A stretch of 64,000 nt of DNA from Cyclobacteriaceae bacterium (GCA_003565295.1 PXCO01000040.1:1-64000); one strand, 5' to 3'. Numbered from the stretch's first letter, positions 1 through 8,013 are shown. A program made the numbers and translations. The notes: generated from the letters alone by a model not told the origin.

Positions 1-1767
1 AAGGAGCCTGTGCACCATCATGTCCGGATAGCGCCGTATGGGGGAGGTGAAATGGGTGTAATGTTTAAAGGCTAGACCAAAATGTAACTTGGGCTCGGTG
101 GTATATTTGGCTTTCGCCATGCTGCGTATGGCCAGTTGTTCCAGCACATTCTGTTCAGGCTTGCCCTCTATTTCTTCCATGAGTTGGTTGAGGGAGTTGG
201 AAACCGTTTTTTCATCGGCTACTTTGACCTCATGCCCGAATTTTCTGGCAAAATTGGCAAAGGTATTCAGCTTTTCCAGATCTGGGTAATCGTGGATCCT
301 GTACACAAAGGTGCTTTTCCCCTTGAATTTATTGAAAATAAATTCGGCAACTGTACGGTTGGCAAGCAACATAAACTCCTCTATGAGCTTATGCACATCC
401 TTACGTTCCTTGATGATCAGCCCGAGAGGGGTGCCATCTTCCCCAAGTTTAAATTTTACTTCTAAGGTTTCAAAATTGATCGCCCCTTTTTTGAACCGGG
501 TCTGCCTCAGGTTTTTTGCAATTCTGTTGAGAAGGTTGAGCTCGGCATGATAATCCCCCTCGCCCTTATCCATGTTTTCCTGAGCTTCCTCATAGGCAAA
601 ACGCCTATCGGAATGGATAATCGTCCTCCCTATCCAAAACTCCTGCACATTACCCGCTTCATCCATTTCGAATACGCAGGAAAAGGTGAGTTTGTCCTCG
701 TTGGGCCGAAGGGAACAAAGGCCATTGCTCAAGCGCTCGGGCAGCATGGGGATGGTCCTGTCCACCAGGTAAACAGAGGTAGCCCTTTCATAAGCCTCCT
801 TTTCCAAAAGGCTACCCGGCTTCACATAGTGGGTCACGTCTGCAATGTGAACCCCAATCTCATGTAGGCCATTTTCGAGTTTTCTATAACTTATGGCATC
901 ATCAAAGTCCTTGGCATCAGCGGGATCTATGGTAAAGGTAGGGATGCCCCTGAAATCCCGCCTTTCTTTTACGGCTTTCTCTTCGATTTTTTCGCGAATC
1001 TGCTCCGCTTCCTCCACGGCATCCTCCGGATACCCAAAGGGTAGGCCAAATTCCGCCATTATAGAGTGGATTTCCACCTCATGGTCGCCGGCATCCCCCA
1101 AAACCCGGACTACTTTACCCGTGGGGCTTTTGTCCTGTTCATTCCATTCCGTGATTTTCACCACTACCTTTTGGTTGTGCTGGGCGCCTATTAGGTCCGG
1201 CTTTCTGACAAAGATGTCATGATGCATTTTTTTGAAGTCCGGTACCACAAATGCAAATCGTGGGGAAATTTCCACCCTGCCCACAAATTCGTCCCTGAGC
1301 CTTTGAAGGATTTCAAGTACCTTGCCTTCTCTTCTACCATTTTTAGACCGGGAAGGCGTGATCATTACCCGTACGAGGTCTCCGTCAAGGGCATTTTTAA
1401 GATTGGATTCTTTTATCAGTATGTCATTTTCCGATTTTTCCTGCCCTTTGGGAATGATAAAGGCAAACCTTGGATTGACAAAATCTACCTCTCCCTCCAC
1501 GAATTCCGGAGTGTTGGCACTACTGTATTCGTTTCTGGAGTTTTTTGCCACATCTCCAGTGGATATCAATTCAGTTAGGGCTTCCGGCACAGCTGCCTTG
1601 TCCTCTGCCTTTCTTAGGCCCAACTTTTTGATGATGTTTTTTTCTGAATAGGCCTCTCCATAATATTTGTCTAAAAATTGCCTAACTTGATGCAGCACAG
1701 AACCCGCAGTTTCACTACGTCTTTTACCGCTTTTATTGCTTCTTTTACTTCCTGATTTTCTTCCCAT
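1..1767 (-). CDS. rnr: Ribonuclease R (3' end beyond the window)
   Basis: This is a 3'-5' processive exoribonuclease of the RNase II/R family, which degrades structured RNA in the cytoplasm. The 589 visible codons begin with a basic stretch (MGRKSGSKRSNKSGKRR), followed by a winged-helix-like segment, two cold-shock-type OB segments with the repeated F-x-x-P-D/K pattern, and the RNB catalytic domain. The RNB signature is clear: DPADAKDFDDAIS carries the metal-binding aspartates, followed by GVHIADVTHYV. The last visible residues, SPIRRYPDMMVHRLL, are the conserved end of the catalytic core, so about the last 100-150 residues including the S1 domain lie outside the window. The start ATG at 1765-1767 is the first in frame and is followed by the basic leader. 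The reading frame is open to base 1. Confidence 0.96.
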   Translation of the reverse strand, partial: MGRKSGSKRSNKSGKRRSETAGSVLHQVRQFLDKYYGEAYSEKNIIKKLGLRKAEDKAAVPEALTELISTGDVAKNSRNEYSSANTPEFVEGEVDFVNPRFAFIIPKGQEKSENDILIKESNLKNALDGDLVRVMITPSRSKNGRREGKVLEILQRLRDEFVGRVEISPRFAFVVPDFKKMHHDIFVRKPDLIGAQHNQKVVVKITEWNEQDKSPTGKVVRVLGDAGDHEVEIHSIMAEFGLPFGYPEDAVEEAEQIREKIEEKAVKERRDFRGIPTFTIDPADAKDFDDAISYRKLENGLHEIGVHIADVTHYVKPGSLLEKEAYERATSVYLVDRTIPMLPERLSNGLCSLRPNEDKLTFSCVFEMDEAGNVQEFWIGRTIIHSDRRFAYEEAQENMDKGEGDYHAELNLLNRIAKNLRQTRFKKGAINFETLEVKFKLGEDGTPLGLIIKERKDVHKLIEEFMLLANRTVAEFIFNKFKGKSTFVYRIHDYPDLEKLNTFANFARKFGHEVKVADEKTVSNSLNQLMEEIEGKPEQNVLEQLAIRSMAKAKYTTEPKLHFGLAFKHYTHFTSPIRRYPDMMVHRLL

Positions 1768-1827
1768 AAAAGTTGATTGAATCCTTAAAGATAAAAAATA
1801 TTATCCAAATTACGAGAACCCCTATGG

Positions 1828-2565
1828 TTAGTCACCCGGGGTCTCATCCAGGTTGATGACTTCTAGTTCCAGATCCCCCGGTAATCCGTGGTAGGCCAGG
1901 TACAATCTTGCGGTCACTTCCACATCGCGGATACAATATTTCCGAATATCCGACAGGTTGTTTTCCACGTAGTAAGTGTGATTCACCAGGCTGCCATCTA
2001 TGTCTTCTTTGGAGCTGGGAATGTCAAATACCGCTGCAAGTAGCTCCAGCCTGGTGTAATATTTGTAATCCCCGAATTTCCACATTTCCATGGTGTCCAG
2101 ATGCCGGATTTCCCATGGTTTTTTCCCCGCCAATTGCAGTACCTCCGGCAATGCTATCCCATTGATCAGCATTCTTCTGCATATATATGGAAAATCAAAT
2201 TCCTTGCCATTATGTCCGCATAGCGTCCATGGTTTTTTCTCCAGTAATTCCCTAAACTCCCAAAGTGTATCGTGCTCTTCCTCTGAGGCAAAGGTTTTAG
2301 TGCGGTAGATTAGCCTGTTGTCATCTGTATCCATCATGAAAAAACCCACACCAATGCAAACCACTTTTCCAAATTCAGCGTGAATACCGGCCTTATCAAA
2401 AAACAATTCTTCAGCTGTCAACCCTTCTTGACCTTGCATGAATTTGGTCTTTCGGGCCCATTCTTCTTGCAGCCTTTCCGGCAGGTCTCCGAAAGATTGG
2501 GTGAGAGAGGCGGTTTCTATGTCCAAAAACAAGATGTCCTTTAAGTGTCCGAAAAAGTTGTTCAT
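1828..2565 (-). CDS. Predicted 3'-5' exonuclease related to the PolB proofreading domain
   Basis: This is a 245-residue DnaQ-like protein of the DEDDy type. ExoI is seen as FLDIETAS (D and E), ExoII as GHNGKEFDFPYI, and ExoIII as YCIRDVEVT, where Tyr and Asp have the YxxxD spacing. Members act on single-stranded DNA ends; the biological role in Bacteroidota is not settled. I chose the ATG at 2563-2565 (MNNFFGHLKD) rather than an in-frame ATG at 2599-2601, because the longer form would overlap the upstream gene by 29 bases and adds no recognisable sequence. It lies 7 bases downstream of the conserved hypothetical at 2573-2971 and the two are probably co-transcribed. Confidence 0.88.
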   Translation of the reverse strand: MNNFFGHLKDILFLDIETASLTQSFGDLPERLQEEWARKTKFMQGQEGLTAEELFFDKAGIHAEFGKVVCIGVGFFMMDTDDNRLIYRTKTFASEEEHDTLWEFRELLEKKPWTLCGHNGKEFDFPYICRRMLINGIALPEVLQLAGKKPWEIRHLDTMEMWKFGDYKYYTRLELLAAVFDIPSSKEDIDGSLVNHTYYVENNLSDIRKYCIRDVEVTARLYLAYHGLPGDLELEVINLDETPGD

Positions 2566-2572
2566 GCCGTGT

Positions 2573-2971
2573 TTAAGTATGTAAGACGCCGAATAATTCA
2601 AGCTCGGGTATGTAACTTATGTTTTCTTCCCCCATGCTCCCTTCCACAAATATAAATTTTTTGTCGAAAATTTGGCCCATTATGTAGTAGCTGACCCAAA
2701 ACTCATTGGTGAATTTGAAAAGTGCAGGGTCTATGGGTTCAATTCGTGCAAAACTGTTCTCTTCCAATTCCTCAATGAGGTGCCTGAGCACAGAGGTGTT
2801 ACGTTTTTCCCCTTCTACTTTTCCATATCCCTTAGAAGTAACCATGAGTGTTTGCAGGGAGATAAGGTTCTGGTTGATGATGTATACGCCCCAATTGTCT
2901 CCGTTTTCATCCTCCTTGGCAATGGCTAGTTTCACCCCGGTCACGGGATGGAAGGGAATATCCTTTTTCAT
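2573..2971 (-). CDS. Conserved hypothetical protein, start codon inside a repeat boundary
   Basis: This is a 132-residue soluble protein beginning MKKDIPFHPVTGVKLAIAKE. It has no signal peptide or membrane segment. The sequence resembles a Bacteroidota-wide family of about 130 residues, some members of which I recall being labelled phenylalanyl-tRNA synthetase alpha subunit; nothing here looks like a synthetase and I would not carry that name over. The function is unknown. An in-frame ATG at 3026-3028 would add 19 residues (ending NYKH), but these are encoded entirely by the tandem repeat, so the start at 2969-2971 is preferred. That ATG sits in the conserved box at the end of the repeat unit, so the repeat provides the translation initiation region. 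Confidence 0.8.
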   Translation of the reverse strand: MKKDIPFHPVTGVKLAIAKEDENGDNWGVYIINQNLISLQTLMVTSKGYGKVEGEKRNTSVLRHLIEELEENSFARIEPIDPALFKFTNEFWVSYYIMGQIFDKKFIFVEGSMGEENISYIPELELFGVLHT

Positions 2972-3280
2972 GTGTTTATAATTGATTTTTATTTGCCACA
3001 TGGAATCTCGCAAATGATAATCATCCATCCGTGCGTCGCTTGCGTCATGCTCGATTTCATCTGTTTATAATTGTCTTTTTATGGTCAGATGGAATCTCTC
3101 AACGATAATCATCCCCCCGTGTGTCGCTCTCGTCATGCCCTGACTGCCGTCAGGACAGGCTCGATTTCATGTGTTTGTATTTTTTTTTCAGCGGCCACAT
3201 GGAATCTCGCTATTTTAATCATCCCACTGTGTGACGTGCTCGTCATGCCCTGACTGCCGTCAGGACAGGCTCGATTTCAT
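2972..3280 (-). repeat. Tandem array of three repeat units ending at the start codon of the downstream gene
   Basis: Read on the minus strand, three units lie head to tail: 3280-3171 (110 bp), 3170-3061 (110 bp) and 3060-2972 (89 bp). Each unit begins with ATGAAATCGAGC and contains GAGATTCCA near its end. The two proximal junctions read ATTATAAACASATGAAA and the third is diverged to TACAAACACATG. The two 110-bp units carry a 22-bp hairpin module (CCTGAC and GTCAGG arms around a GGCA loop) that is missing from the 89-bp unit. The last junction is immediately followed by the ATG of the gene at 2971. No transposase and no CRISPR-like spacing are seen. The short interval 3281-3316 between the array and the end of lipB holds nothing recognisable. 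Confidence 0.9.
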
Positions 3281-3316
3281 CTGTTTTGCCGTTAATGGTT
3301 AGTTTTTTGACAATTT

Positions 3317-4087
3317 TCAATTTCCCATTTTCCATTCTCCATTCTCCACCAGTTGCATTTCAAACAACCCTGCCAGGTGAAATTTCACCCGGCCCTTTAC
3401 TTCTTCCTCATTCACCGGTTTCCCCAGTTCTATGTGCATGGAAGTTACGGCTTTGTCACTGATCCCGCAGGGGACGATGTTGCCAAAGTAGGAAAGGTCT
3501 GCATTGATGTTGAAGGCAAAACCGTGCATGGTCACCCATCGGCTAGACTTTACCCCCAGTGCGCAGATTTTCCTGGGGTACCTTTGGCTAACATGGTCAA
3601 GCCACACCCCGGTAAGCCCTTCAATCCTTCCTGCCTCCAGCCCATAATCGGCCAATGTCAGGATCACTGCTTCTTCTAAATAGCGTAGGTACTTATGGAT
3701 ATCTGTGAAAAAATTATCCAGATCCAAAATGGGATATCCCACCAATTGCCCGGGGCCATGATAAGTGATGTCCCCTCCGCGGTTGATTTTATAGTAGGTG
3801 GCACCTTTTTCGGCAAGCGCCACCTCGTTGAGTAATAGGTGAGAGGCCTCCCCGCTCTTGCCCAGGGTGTATACATGCGGATGTTCAACAAAGAGCAGGT
3901 AATTGTTGGTCAGCAGTTGTTGCTCAGGCGGTAATTTCCTGTTGCCGATCTTAGTGGCCACAGTTTGCCCAAAAAGCTCTTCCTGGTAATCCCAGGTTTC
4001 TTTGTAATCTTTTCGTCCTAAGTCGATGAAAATTACTTTTTTATTTTTAATTTGTTTCACCTTAAACCGTTTTATCGTATCCCTCAA
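3317..4087 (-). CDS. lipB: Octanoyl-[acyl-carrier-protein] protein N-octanoyltransferase
   Basis: LipB moves the octanoyl group from octanoyl-ACP to lipoyl domains, the first step of lipoate synthesis. The family signature RGGDITYHGPGQLVGYPI is present near residue 103. The catalytic Lys lies in CALGVKSSRWVTMHG and the catalytic Cys in NIVPCGISDKAVTSM. At 256 residues it is slightly longer than many LipB proteins because of a basic N-terminal lead (MRDTIKRFKVKQIKNKK). There is no better internal start before the conserved region. One obvious client, the E2 subunit of pyruvate dehydrogenase with two lipoyl domains, is encoded at 57088-58740. The gene diverges from the YraN-family gene at 4168. 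Confidence 0.96.
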   Translation of the reverse strand: MRDTIKRFKVKQIKNKKVIFIDLGRKDYKETWDYQEELFGQTVATKIGNRKLPPEQQLLTNNYLLFVEHPHVYTLGKSGEASHLLLNEVALAEKGATYYKINRGGDITYHGPGQLVGYPILDLDNFFTDIHKYLRYLEEAVILTLADYGLEAGRIEGLTGVWLDHVSQRYPRKICALGVKSSRWVTMHGFAFNINADLSYFGNIVPCGISDKAVTSMHIELGKPVNEEEVKGRVKFHLAGLFEMQLVENGEWKMGN

Positions 4088-4167
4088 AACAAGGCGTTAT
4101 CCGTCTTGGTTCTGAAACATTTTAATGGACGGTCAAAGCTAGTCTTTTTTCACAAAATTTTTAAACC

Positions 4168-4527
4168 ATGGCTTCACCTACACAGAACAAAGGCTATTTG
4201 GCCGAATCCCTGGCCAAGGAGTGGCTGGAGGGAAAGGGTTATATCTTTAAAACTTCCAATTACCGCTATAAGCACGCAGAGATTGACCTGATCATGCAGC
4301 ATAAGGGGGTATTGGTGTTTGTGGAGGTTAAATTCCGTAGTGGAGCGGGATATGGTTATGCGGAGGAATTCGTGGACTACCGCAAAAGACAACTGATTAT
4401 CCGCGCCGCAGACCACTATATACACGATACGGATTGGCATAGGGACATCCGCTTTGATATCGTGGGAGTTTACCAGGATAGGTCAGGCAGGATAGCTTTC
4501 AAGCATTTTGAGGATGCTTTCTATTGA
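4168..4527 (+). CDS. YraN/UPF0102 family endonuclease-fold protein
   Basis: This is a 119-residue protein with the compact PD-(D/E)xK nuclease core of the UPF0102 family: KGYLAESLAKEWLE at the N terminus, then AEIDLI (Asp) and VFVEVKFR (Glu and Lys). The length matches the family norm of about 115-130 residues. The family fold points to nucleic-acid cleavage or Holliday-junction processing, but the cellular role is poorly defined. It ends 3 bases from the convergent stop of the next gene, with no terminator between them. Confidence 0.93.
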   Translation: MASPTQNKGYLAESLAKEWLEGKGYIFKTSNYRYKHAEIDLIMQHKGVLVFVEVKFRSGAGYGYAEEFVDYRKRQLIIRAADHYIHDTDWHRDIRFDIVGVYQDRSGRIAFKHFEDAFY

Positions 4528-4530
4528 ATT

Positions 4531-5427
4531 CTAGCTGTCATTTCTGTATACTAGGTTGCCCTCTTTGTCCCATTCGGCCCGGATGTAGGGCTTGTGGTTT
4601 TTAGTGAAGGGTTCGTCTTGGTATTTTATTTCCCTTTTTCTGATAAGCTGATGATTTGGCGTGTGCCAGTATTCGGTCCAGGTACCTACTCGCTCCCCAT
4701 GATGGTACTCTCCACTTACGGCCAATGAACCATCTTGAAAAAAGTGATAAAAATTGCCTTCCTTAAGTTCGTATTCGATGGGTGTCATTCTTTCAATCTT
4801 TTTCTCCTCCCTGTTATAGTAGGTAATCCTGGATTCCTTGGGCCAACCCCTGGAATAATGAAGTTTATCAAGGAGGATATTTTTAGCATCGTAGGTCATC
4901 CATCTCCCGTGTTTGGTACCATAAAAATACATGCCCGTTTCCACCACTGTGTCGTCTATTCTCCTTTCGTAGGGGCCATGGAGCAGGTAACCTTTGGAAG
5001 GGTCAAAGTTTTTATTTTTGATCGCCTTGTTTTTGGAATCATACCAGTAGATGTCTCTGATGTAGGGGTCTACTTCCTGGTTTTTGTAGGTAATGTGAAA
5101 GACCTGATAGGTGACCTGATCGCGAAAGCTATGCTTGATCATCGTCTTCTTGGTTTTTATCCCAAAATAGACGTTTTTCTTTCGCTTCTTCTTTTTCTTC
5201 TTCTTTTTTTCCTTGTTTTCCTCTTCTTCTGCATCAGAAAACAAAAGGACTGGGGTGGAGGTGGGAGAAAGCCTGTCTTTCACTACCCCCGAGGAATCAG
5301 GGTCTGCTTTGGCGACTTCAGCTGATTTTCCGCTTGTGCTTTCCGCCTCAGTATTTTCATCCTGGGCCATTATTGAATGGGTATATAAGCACCCAATAGC
5401 CAAAAATAGGGTGGTGTAAAATTTCAT
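4531..5427 (-). CDS. Exported MORN-repeat-like protein with a polylysine segment
   Basis: This is a 298-residue protein with a signal peptide (MKFYTTLFLAIGCLYTHSIMAQ, cleavage likely after the first 21 residues). An acidic, Ser-rich segment follows to about residue 72, then a run of almost pure lysine (KEKKKKKKKKRKK). The C-terminal two thirds contain several short repeats of the type G-x-Y-x-x-G-x-R-x-G-x-W-x-x-Y, for example YFYGTKHGRWMTYD and GEYHHGERVGTWTEYW, which resemble MORN or toxin-antitoxin YwqK-like repeats common in Bacteroidota exported proteins. No enzymatic motif is seen and the function is unknown. It converges on the YraN-type gene. Confidence 0.82.
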   Translation of the reverse strand: MKFYTTLFLAIGCLYTHSIMAQDENTEAESTSGKSAEVAKADPDSSGVVKDRLSPTSTPVLLFSDAEEEENKEKKKKKKKKRKKNVYFGIKTKKTMIKHSFRDQVTYQVFHITYKNQEVDPYIRDIYWYDSKNKAIKNKNFDPSKGYLLHGPYERRIDDTVVETGMYFYGTKHGRWMTYDAKNILLDKLHYSRGWPKESRITYYNREEKKIERMTPIEYELKEGNFYHFFQDGSLAVSGEYHHGERVGTWTEYWHTPNHQLIRKREIKYQDEPFTKNHKPYIRAEWDKEGNLVYRNDS

Positions 5428-5520
5428 AACAAGTTAACGAATTACCTTCCGTACATATTTTTAACGCAATGGAAAGCCGTGTATTTTTTTCAAAGGTTTA
5501 GAAATCATGGGCATTATCCT

Positions 5521-5528
5521 TAATTTTG
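5521..5528 (+). promoter_or_regulatory. Candidate -7 box TAATTTTG
   Basis: TAATTTTG matches the Bacteroidota sigma-ABfr -7 consensus TAnnTTTG and lies 94 bases before the aminotransferase start. No convincing -33 TTG is seen. The leader between contains a small inverted repeat, CCACAAAA at 5551-5558 with TTTTTGTGG at 5567-5575. Confidence 0.45.
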
Positions 5529-5622
5529 CCCCCGCCTTTGTACTAATTTTCCACAAAACTAAAGTGTTTTTGTGGTAAAGTAAATGTTTACAGGGCTTTA
5601 TAAACCAAAAATAAAAAAATTC

Positions 5623-6825
5623 ATGAACTCCATTTTATCAGACCGCATCAATGCCATGGAAGAATCGGCGACCATCGCCATGGCCAAAAAAGCCAGGGAG
5701 CTAAAAGGGCAAGGAATAGACATCATCAGTTTAAGCCTTGGAGAGCCGGACTTCAAGACCCCAATTCATATACAGCAGGCCGCAAAGGATGCCATAGATG
5801 AAGGGAAGTATTTTTCCTATGCACCAGTGGCGGGATATCAGGATTTGAGGGAAGCTATTGCCAAGAAGCTAAGGGAAGAGAACAATATTCAGGAGGCCAA
5901 GGCTGAAAACATAGTGGTCTCCACGGGGGCAAAGCATTCCATAGCCAACATTTTCATGTGCATAATCAATGAAGGCGATGAAGTGGTCATATTCTCCCCG
6001 TATTGGGTTTCCTATTCAGAAATCATAAAATTGGCCGGAGGGGTGCCGGTGTTGATCGAAGGGGATTTGGAAAATAACTTTAAGGCCACTGCGGAGCAGT
6101 TGAAGGCAGCCATCTCTGATAAAACCAAGGCGGTGATTTACTCCTCCCCATGCAACCCCTCGGGATCGGTTTTCAGCAAAGAAGAGCTACAGGCTATTGC
6201 AGAGGTAATAAAGGAAAAGGAAGATGTAGTGGTAGTGGCAGATGAGATCTATGAATTGATCAATTTCACCGGAGATCATGCCAGCATTGCCTCATTCCCG
6301 GGGATGTTTGAGAGGACAATTACGGTAAACGGGTTTTCTAAGGGATATGCGATGACTGGCTGGAGAGTAGGGTACATCTGTGCCCCCGTGAGTCTGGCAA
6401 AAGCCTGTGAAAAGATCCAAAGTCAGTTTACATCCGGAGGAACGGGAATTGCCCAGAGGGCTGCATTGGCAGGGTTGACCGGTGACCAGGCGCCTTCACA
6501 GGAAATGGCAAAGGCCTATCTGAAAAGAAGGGATTTGGTGCTTGAGCTGCTTAAAGAAATACCAGGGATTAAAACACATGTACCTGAAGGTGCATTTTAT
6601 TTCTTCCCTGACGTTTCGGCCTTCTTTGGCAAGCGAGCAGGTGACCAAACCATCCACAATGCAGATGATTTCTGTTTGTATATTTTGAATGAAGCCCATG
6701 TGTCCTTGGTAACAGGTGCGGCTTTTGGTGCCCCGGATTGTGTCAGGCTTTCCTATGCTGCCTCTGAAGAGGAGCTGAAGGAAGCTTTGAAGCGCATCAA
6801 AGATGCCCTGTCTAAATTGAACTGA
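5623..6825 (+). CDS. PLP-dependent aminotransferase, aspartate aminotransferase class I
   Basis: This is a 400-residue fold-type I aminotransferase. Seen in order are SLGEPDF (substrate arm), the cofactor segment STGAKHSIAN, YSSPCNPSG (Asn-Pro-x-Gly), VVVADEIYE with the pyridine-N Asp, and VNGFSKGYAMTGWRVGY with the Schiff-base Lys near residue 240. The C-terminal arginine that binds the substrate carboxylate is in CVRLSYA. These features fit the bacterial Ib-type aspartate/prephenate aminotransferase group; substrate choice cannot be fixed from sequence alone. The ATG at 5623 is preferred over one at 5584 because the 13 extra residues are low-complexity and unlike the family N terminus. Confidence 0.93.
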   Translation: MNSILSDRINAMEESATIAMAKKARELKGQGIDIISLSLGEPDFKTPIHIQQAAKDAIDEGKYFSYAPVAGYQDLREAIAKKLREENNIQEAKAENIVVSTGAKHSIANIFMCIINEGDEVVIFSPYWVSYSEIIKLAGGVPVLIEGDLENNFKATAEQLKAAISDKTKAVIYSSPCNPSGSVFSKEELQAIAEVIKEKEDVVVVADEIYELINFTGDHASIASFPGMFERTITVNGFSKGYAMTGWRVGYICAPVSLAKACEKIQSQFTSGGTGIAQRAALAGLTGDQAPSQEMAKAYLKRRDLVLELLKEIPGIKTHVPEGAFYFFPDVSAFFGKRAGDQTIHNADDFCLYILNEAHVSLVTGAAFGAPDCVRLSYAASEEELKEALKRIKDALSKLN

Positions 6826-6857
6826 TAAATCATGATTCATGCCGCCAATCCATTCAG

Positions 6858-6886
6858 TTGCTGATGGCTTGGCGGCAATACTTTTG
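6858..6886 (+). promoter_or_regulatory. Bacteroidota-type promoter, TTG / 18 bp / TACTTTTG
   Basis: The -33 TTG is at 6858-6860 and the -7 TACTTTTG at 6879-6886. The predicted transcription start falls only a few bases before the ATG at 6894, so the glycosyltransferase message may be nearly leaderless. The promoter overlaps an inverted repeat (GCCGCCAA at 6841-6848 and TTGGCGGC at 6869-6876) that could be an operator or an mRNA hairpin of the upstream gene. Confidence 0.55.
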
Positions 6887-6893
6887 CAGATCC

Positions 6894-7601
6894 ATGGAAG
6901 CCCTAGTCATCACTCCCGTAAAAGATGCCGTAGCCTCTGCCTCTCTAGCAGCCAAGGCGGTGGTGGATTCAAATGTCCCCATCACATACAAGGTTTTCAA
7001 TGATTACAGTACCGATGAAGGGACGAAGGTGCTCACAGATTTAGCAGAAGAACTGAATATTCAACTGGTCCACCTCAAAGACCTGACGGATACCCCTTCA
7101 CCCAACTACAAGACTGTGCTGCAGGTAGCTCAAAAAGAGGCTTTAGCCCTTGGTGTGCCCCTGATCATTGTGGAGTCTGACGTCAAAGTGCAACAGGACA
7201 CCTTTTCAGCTTTGCTGGCTTTTGCCCATAATCATCCTGAAACAGGACTGGTAGGTGCCATTACTGTGGATGAGAATGGAAAGGTGAATTTTCCCTATCT
7301 AAAGTTTAAGGGGGTTAAGGATAAGGTGATGTCCACAGAGAGAAGCCTAAGCTTCTGCTGTACCTTACTTTCCGTTGATTTTTTAAAAGCCTATGATTTC
7401 CATGGGCTCGATCATTCCAAGCACTGGTATGACACCCATATTTCCAAAATGGCCCTACAATTGGGCTTTAAGAATTACATACTTCCCGGGGTGCAGGTTA
7501 TCCATCAGCCCCATGGTAGCAGGCCTTGGAAAAAACTAAAATATCAGCAGCCCCTGAAATATTATTGGAATAAATTTTTCAAGGGGTTGGATAAAATATA
7601 A
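6894..7601 (+). CDS. Family 2-like glycosyltransferase
   Basis: This is a 235-residue protein beginning MEALVITPVKD with a GT-A-type nucleotide-binding start. VFNDYSTDEGT is the usual Asp pair after beta-2, and LIIVESDVKV stands where the metal-binding D-x-D lies in GT2 enzymes. No membrane helix is visible, so it is probably cytoplasmic or peripheral. The donor and acceptor sugars are unknown. I prefer the ATG at 6894 to one at 6858, because the extra 12 residues (MLMAWRQYFCRS) overlap the promoter and do not fit the fold. The gene stands alone rather than in a polysaccharide cluster. Confidence 0.8.
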   Translation: MEALVITPVKDAVASASLAAKAVVDSNVPITYKVFNDYSTDEGTKVLTDLAEELNIQLVHLKDLTDTPSPNYKTVLQVAQKEALALGVPLIIVESDVKVQQDTFSALLAFAHNHPETGLVGAITVDENGKVNFPYLKFKGVKDKVMSTERSLSFCCTLLSVDFLKAYDFHGLDHSKHWYDTHISKMALQLGFKNYILPGVQVIHQPHGSRPWKKLKYQQPLKYYWNKFFKGLDKI

Positions 7602-7655
7602 ATGAGGGATGCCAGTGAAATAGAACGGTTTTGAAGGGCATTAATCAGTATTTTT

Positions 7656-7687
7656 TTTGGAGTGCTAAAATAATTCCTTTACATTTG
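7656..7687 (+). promoter_or_regulatory. Promoter of rpsT, TTTG / 20 bp / TACATTTG
   Basis: This is a perfect match to the Bacteroidota housekeeping promoter: TTTG at 7656-7659 and TACATTTG at 7680-7687, 20 bp apart. It lies 45 bases before the rpsT start and is the clearest promoter in the window. Confidence 0.75.
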
Positions 7688-7732
7688 CATTCCAATTCTG
7701 TAAATGGAAGCTAATAATTAAGGAATAAATAT

Positions 7733-7987
7733 ATGGCAAATCACAAATCGGCTATCAAAAGAATTCGTGCTAACCAAGCCAAGCGTTTAAGAAACAGGTA
7801 TCAAGCCAAGACTACTAGAACTTTTATCAAAAGGCTAAGGAATACCGAGGACAAATCTGAAGCTCAGGAGTTGCTTAAAAAGGTGACTGGGATGATCGAC
7901 AAATTGGCCAAGAAAAACATTATTCACAAAAATAATGCTTCGAACAAAAAGTCGAAGCTGACCAAATTGGTCAATTCAATTGGTTAA
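7733..7987 (+). CDS. rpsT: 30S ribosomal protein S20
   Basis: This is an 84-residue, strongly basic helical protein beginning MANHKSAIKRIRANQAKRLRNR, the standard S20 N terminus. S20 binds 16S rRNA early in assembly of the small subunit. Its length matches the family (about 84-90). It is monocistronic: a consensus promoter lies upstream and an intrinsic terminator follows directly. Confidence 0.98.
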   Translation: MANHKSAIKRIRANQAKRLRNRYQAKTTRTFIKRLRNTEDKSEAQELLKKVTGMIDKLAKKNIIHKNNASNKKSKLTKLVNSIG

Positions 7988-8013
7988 GCAAATAAAGAAA
8001 AGACATTTTCATG

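Noticed and set aside
2972-3280. CRISPR array
   Set aside because: The units are about 110 bp and repeat along their whole length, with no short constant repeat alternating with unique spacers, and there are no cas genes.
4735-5325. 196-codon frame on the plus strand
   Set aside because: It lies entirely opposite the MORN-like gene, whose signal peptide and repeats are clear; the frame has no family features.
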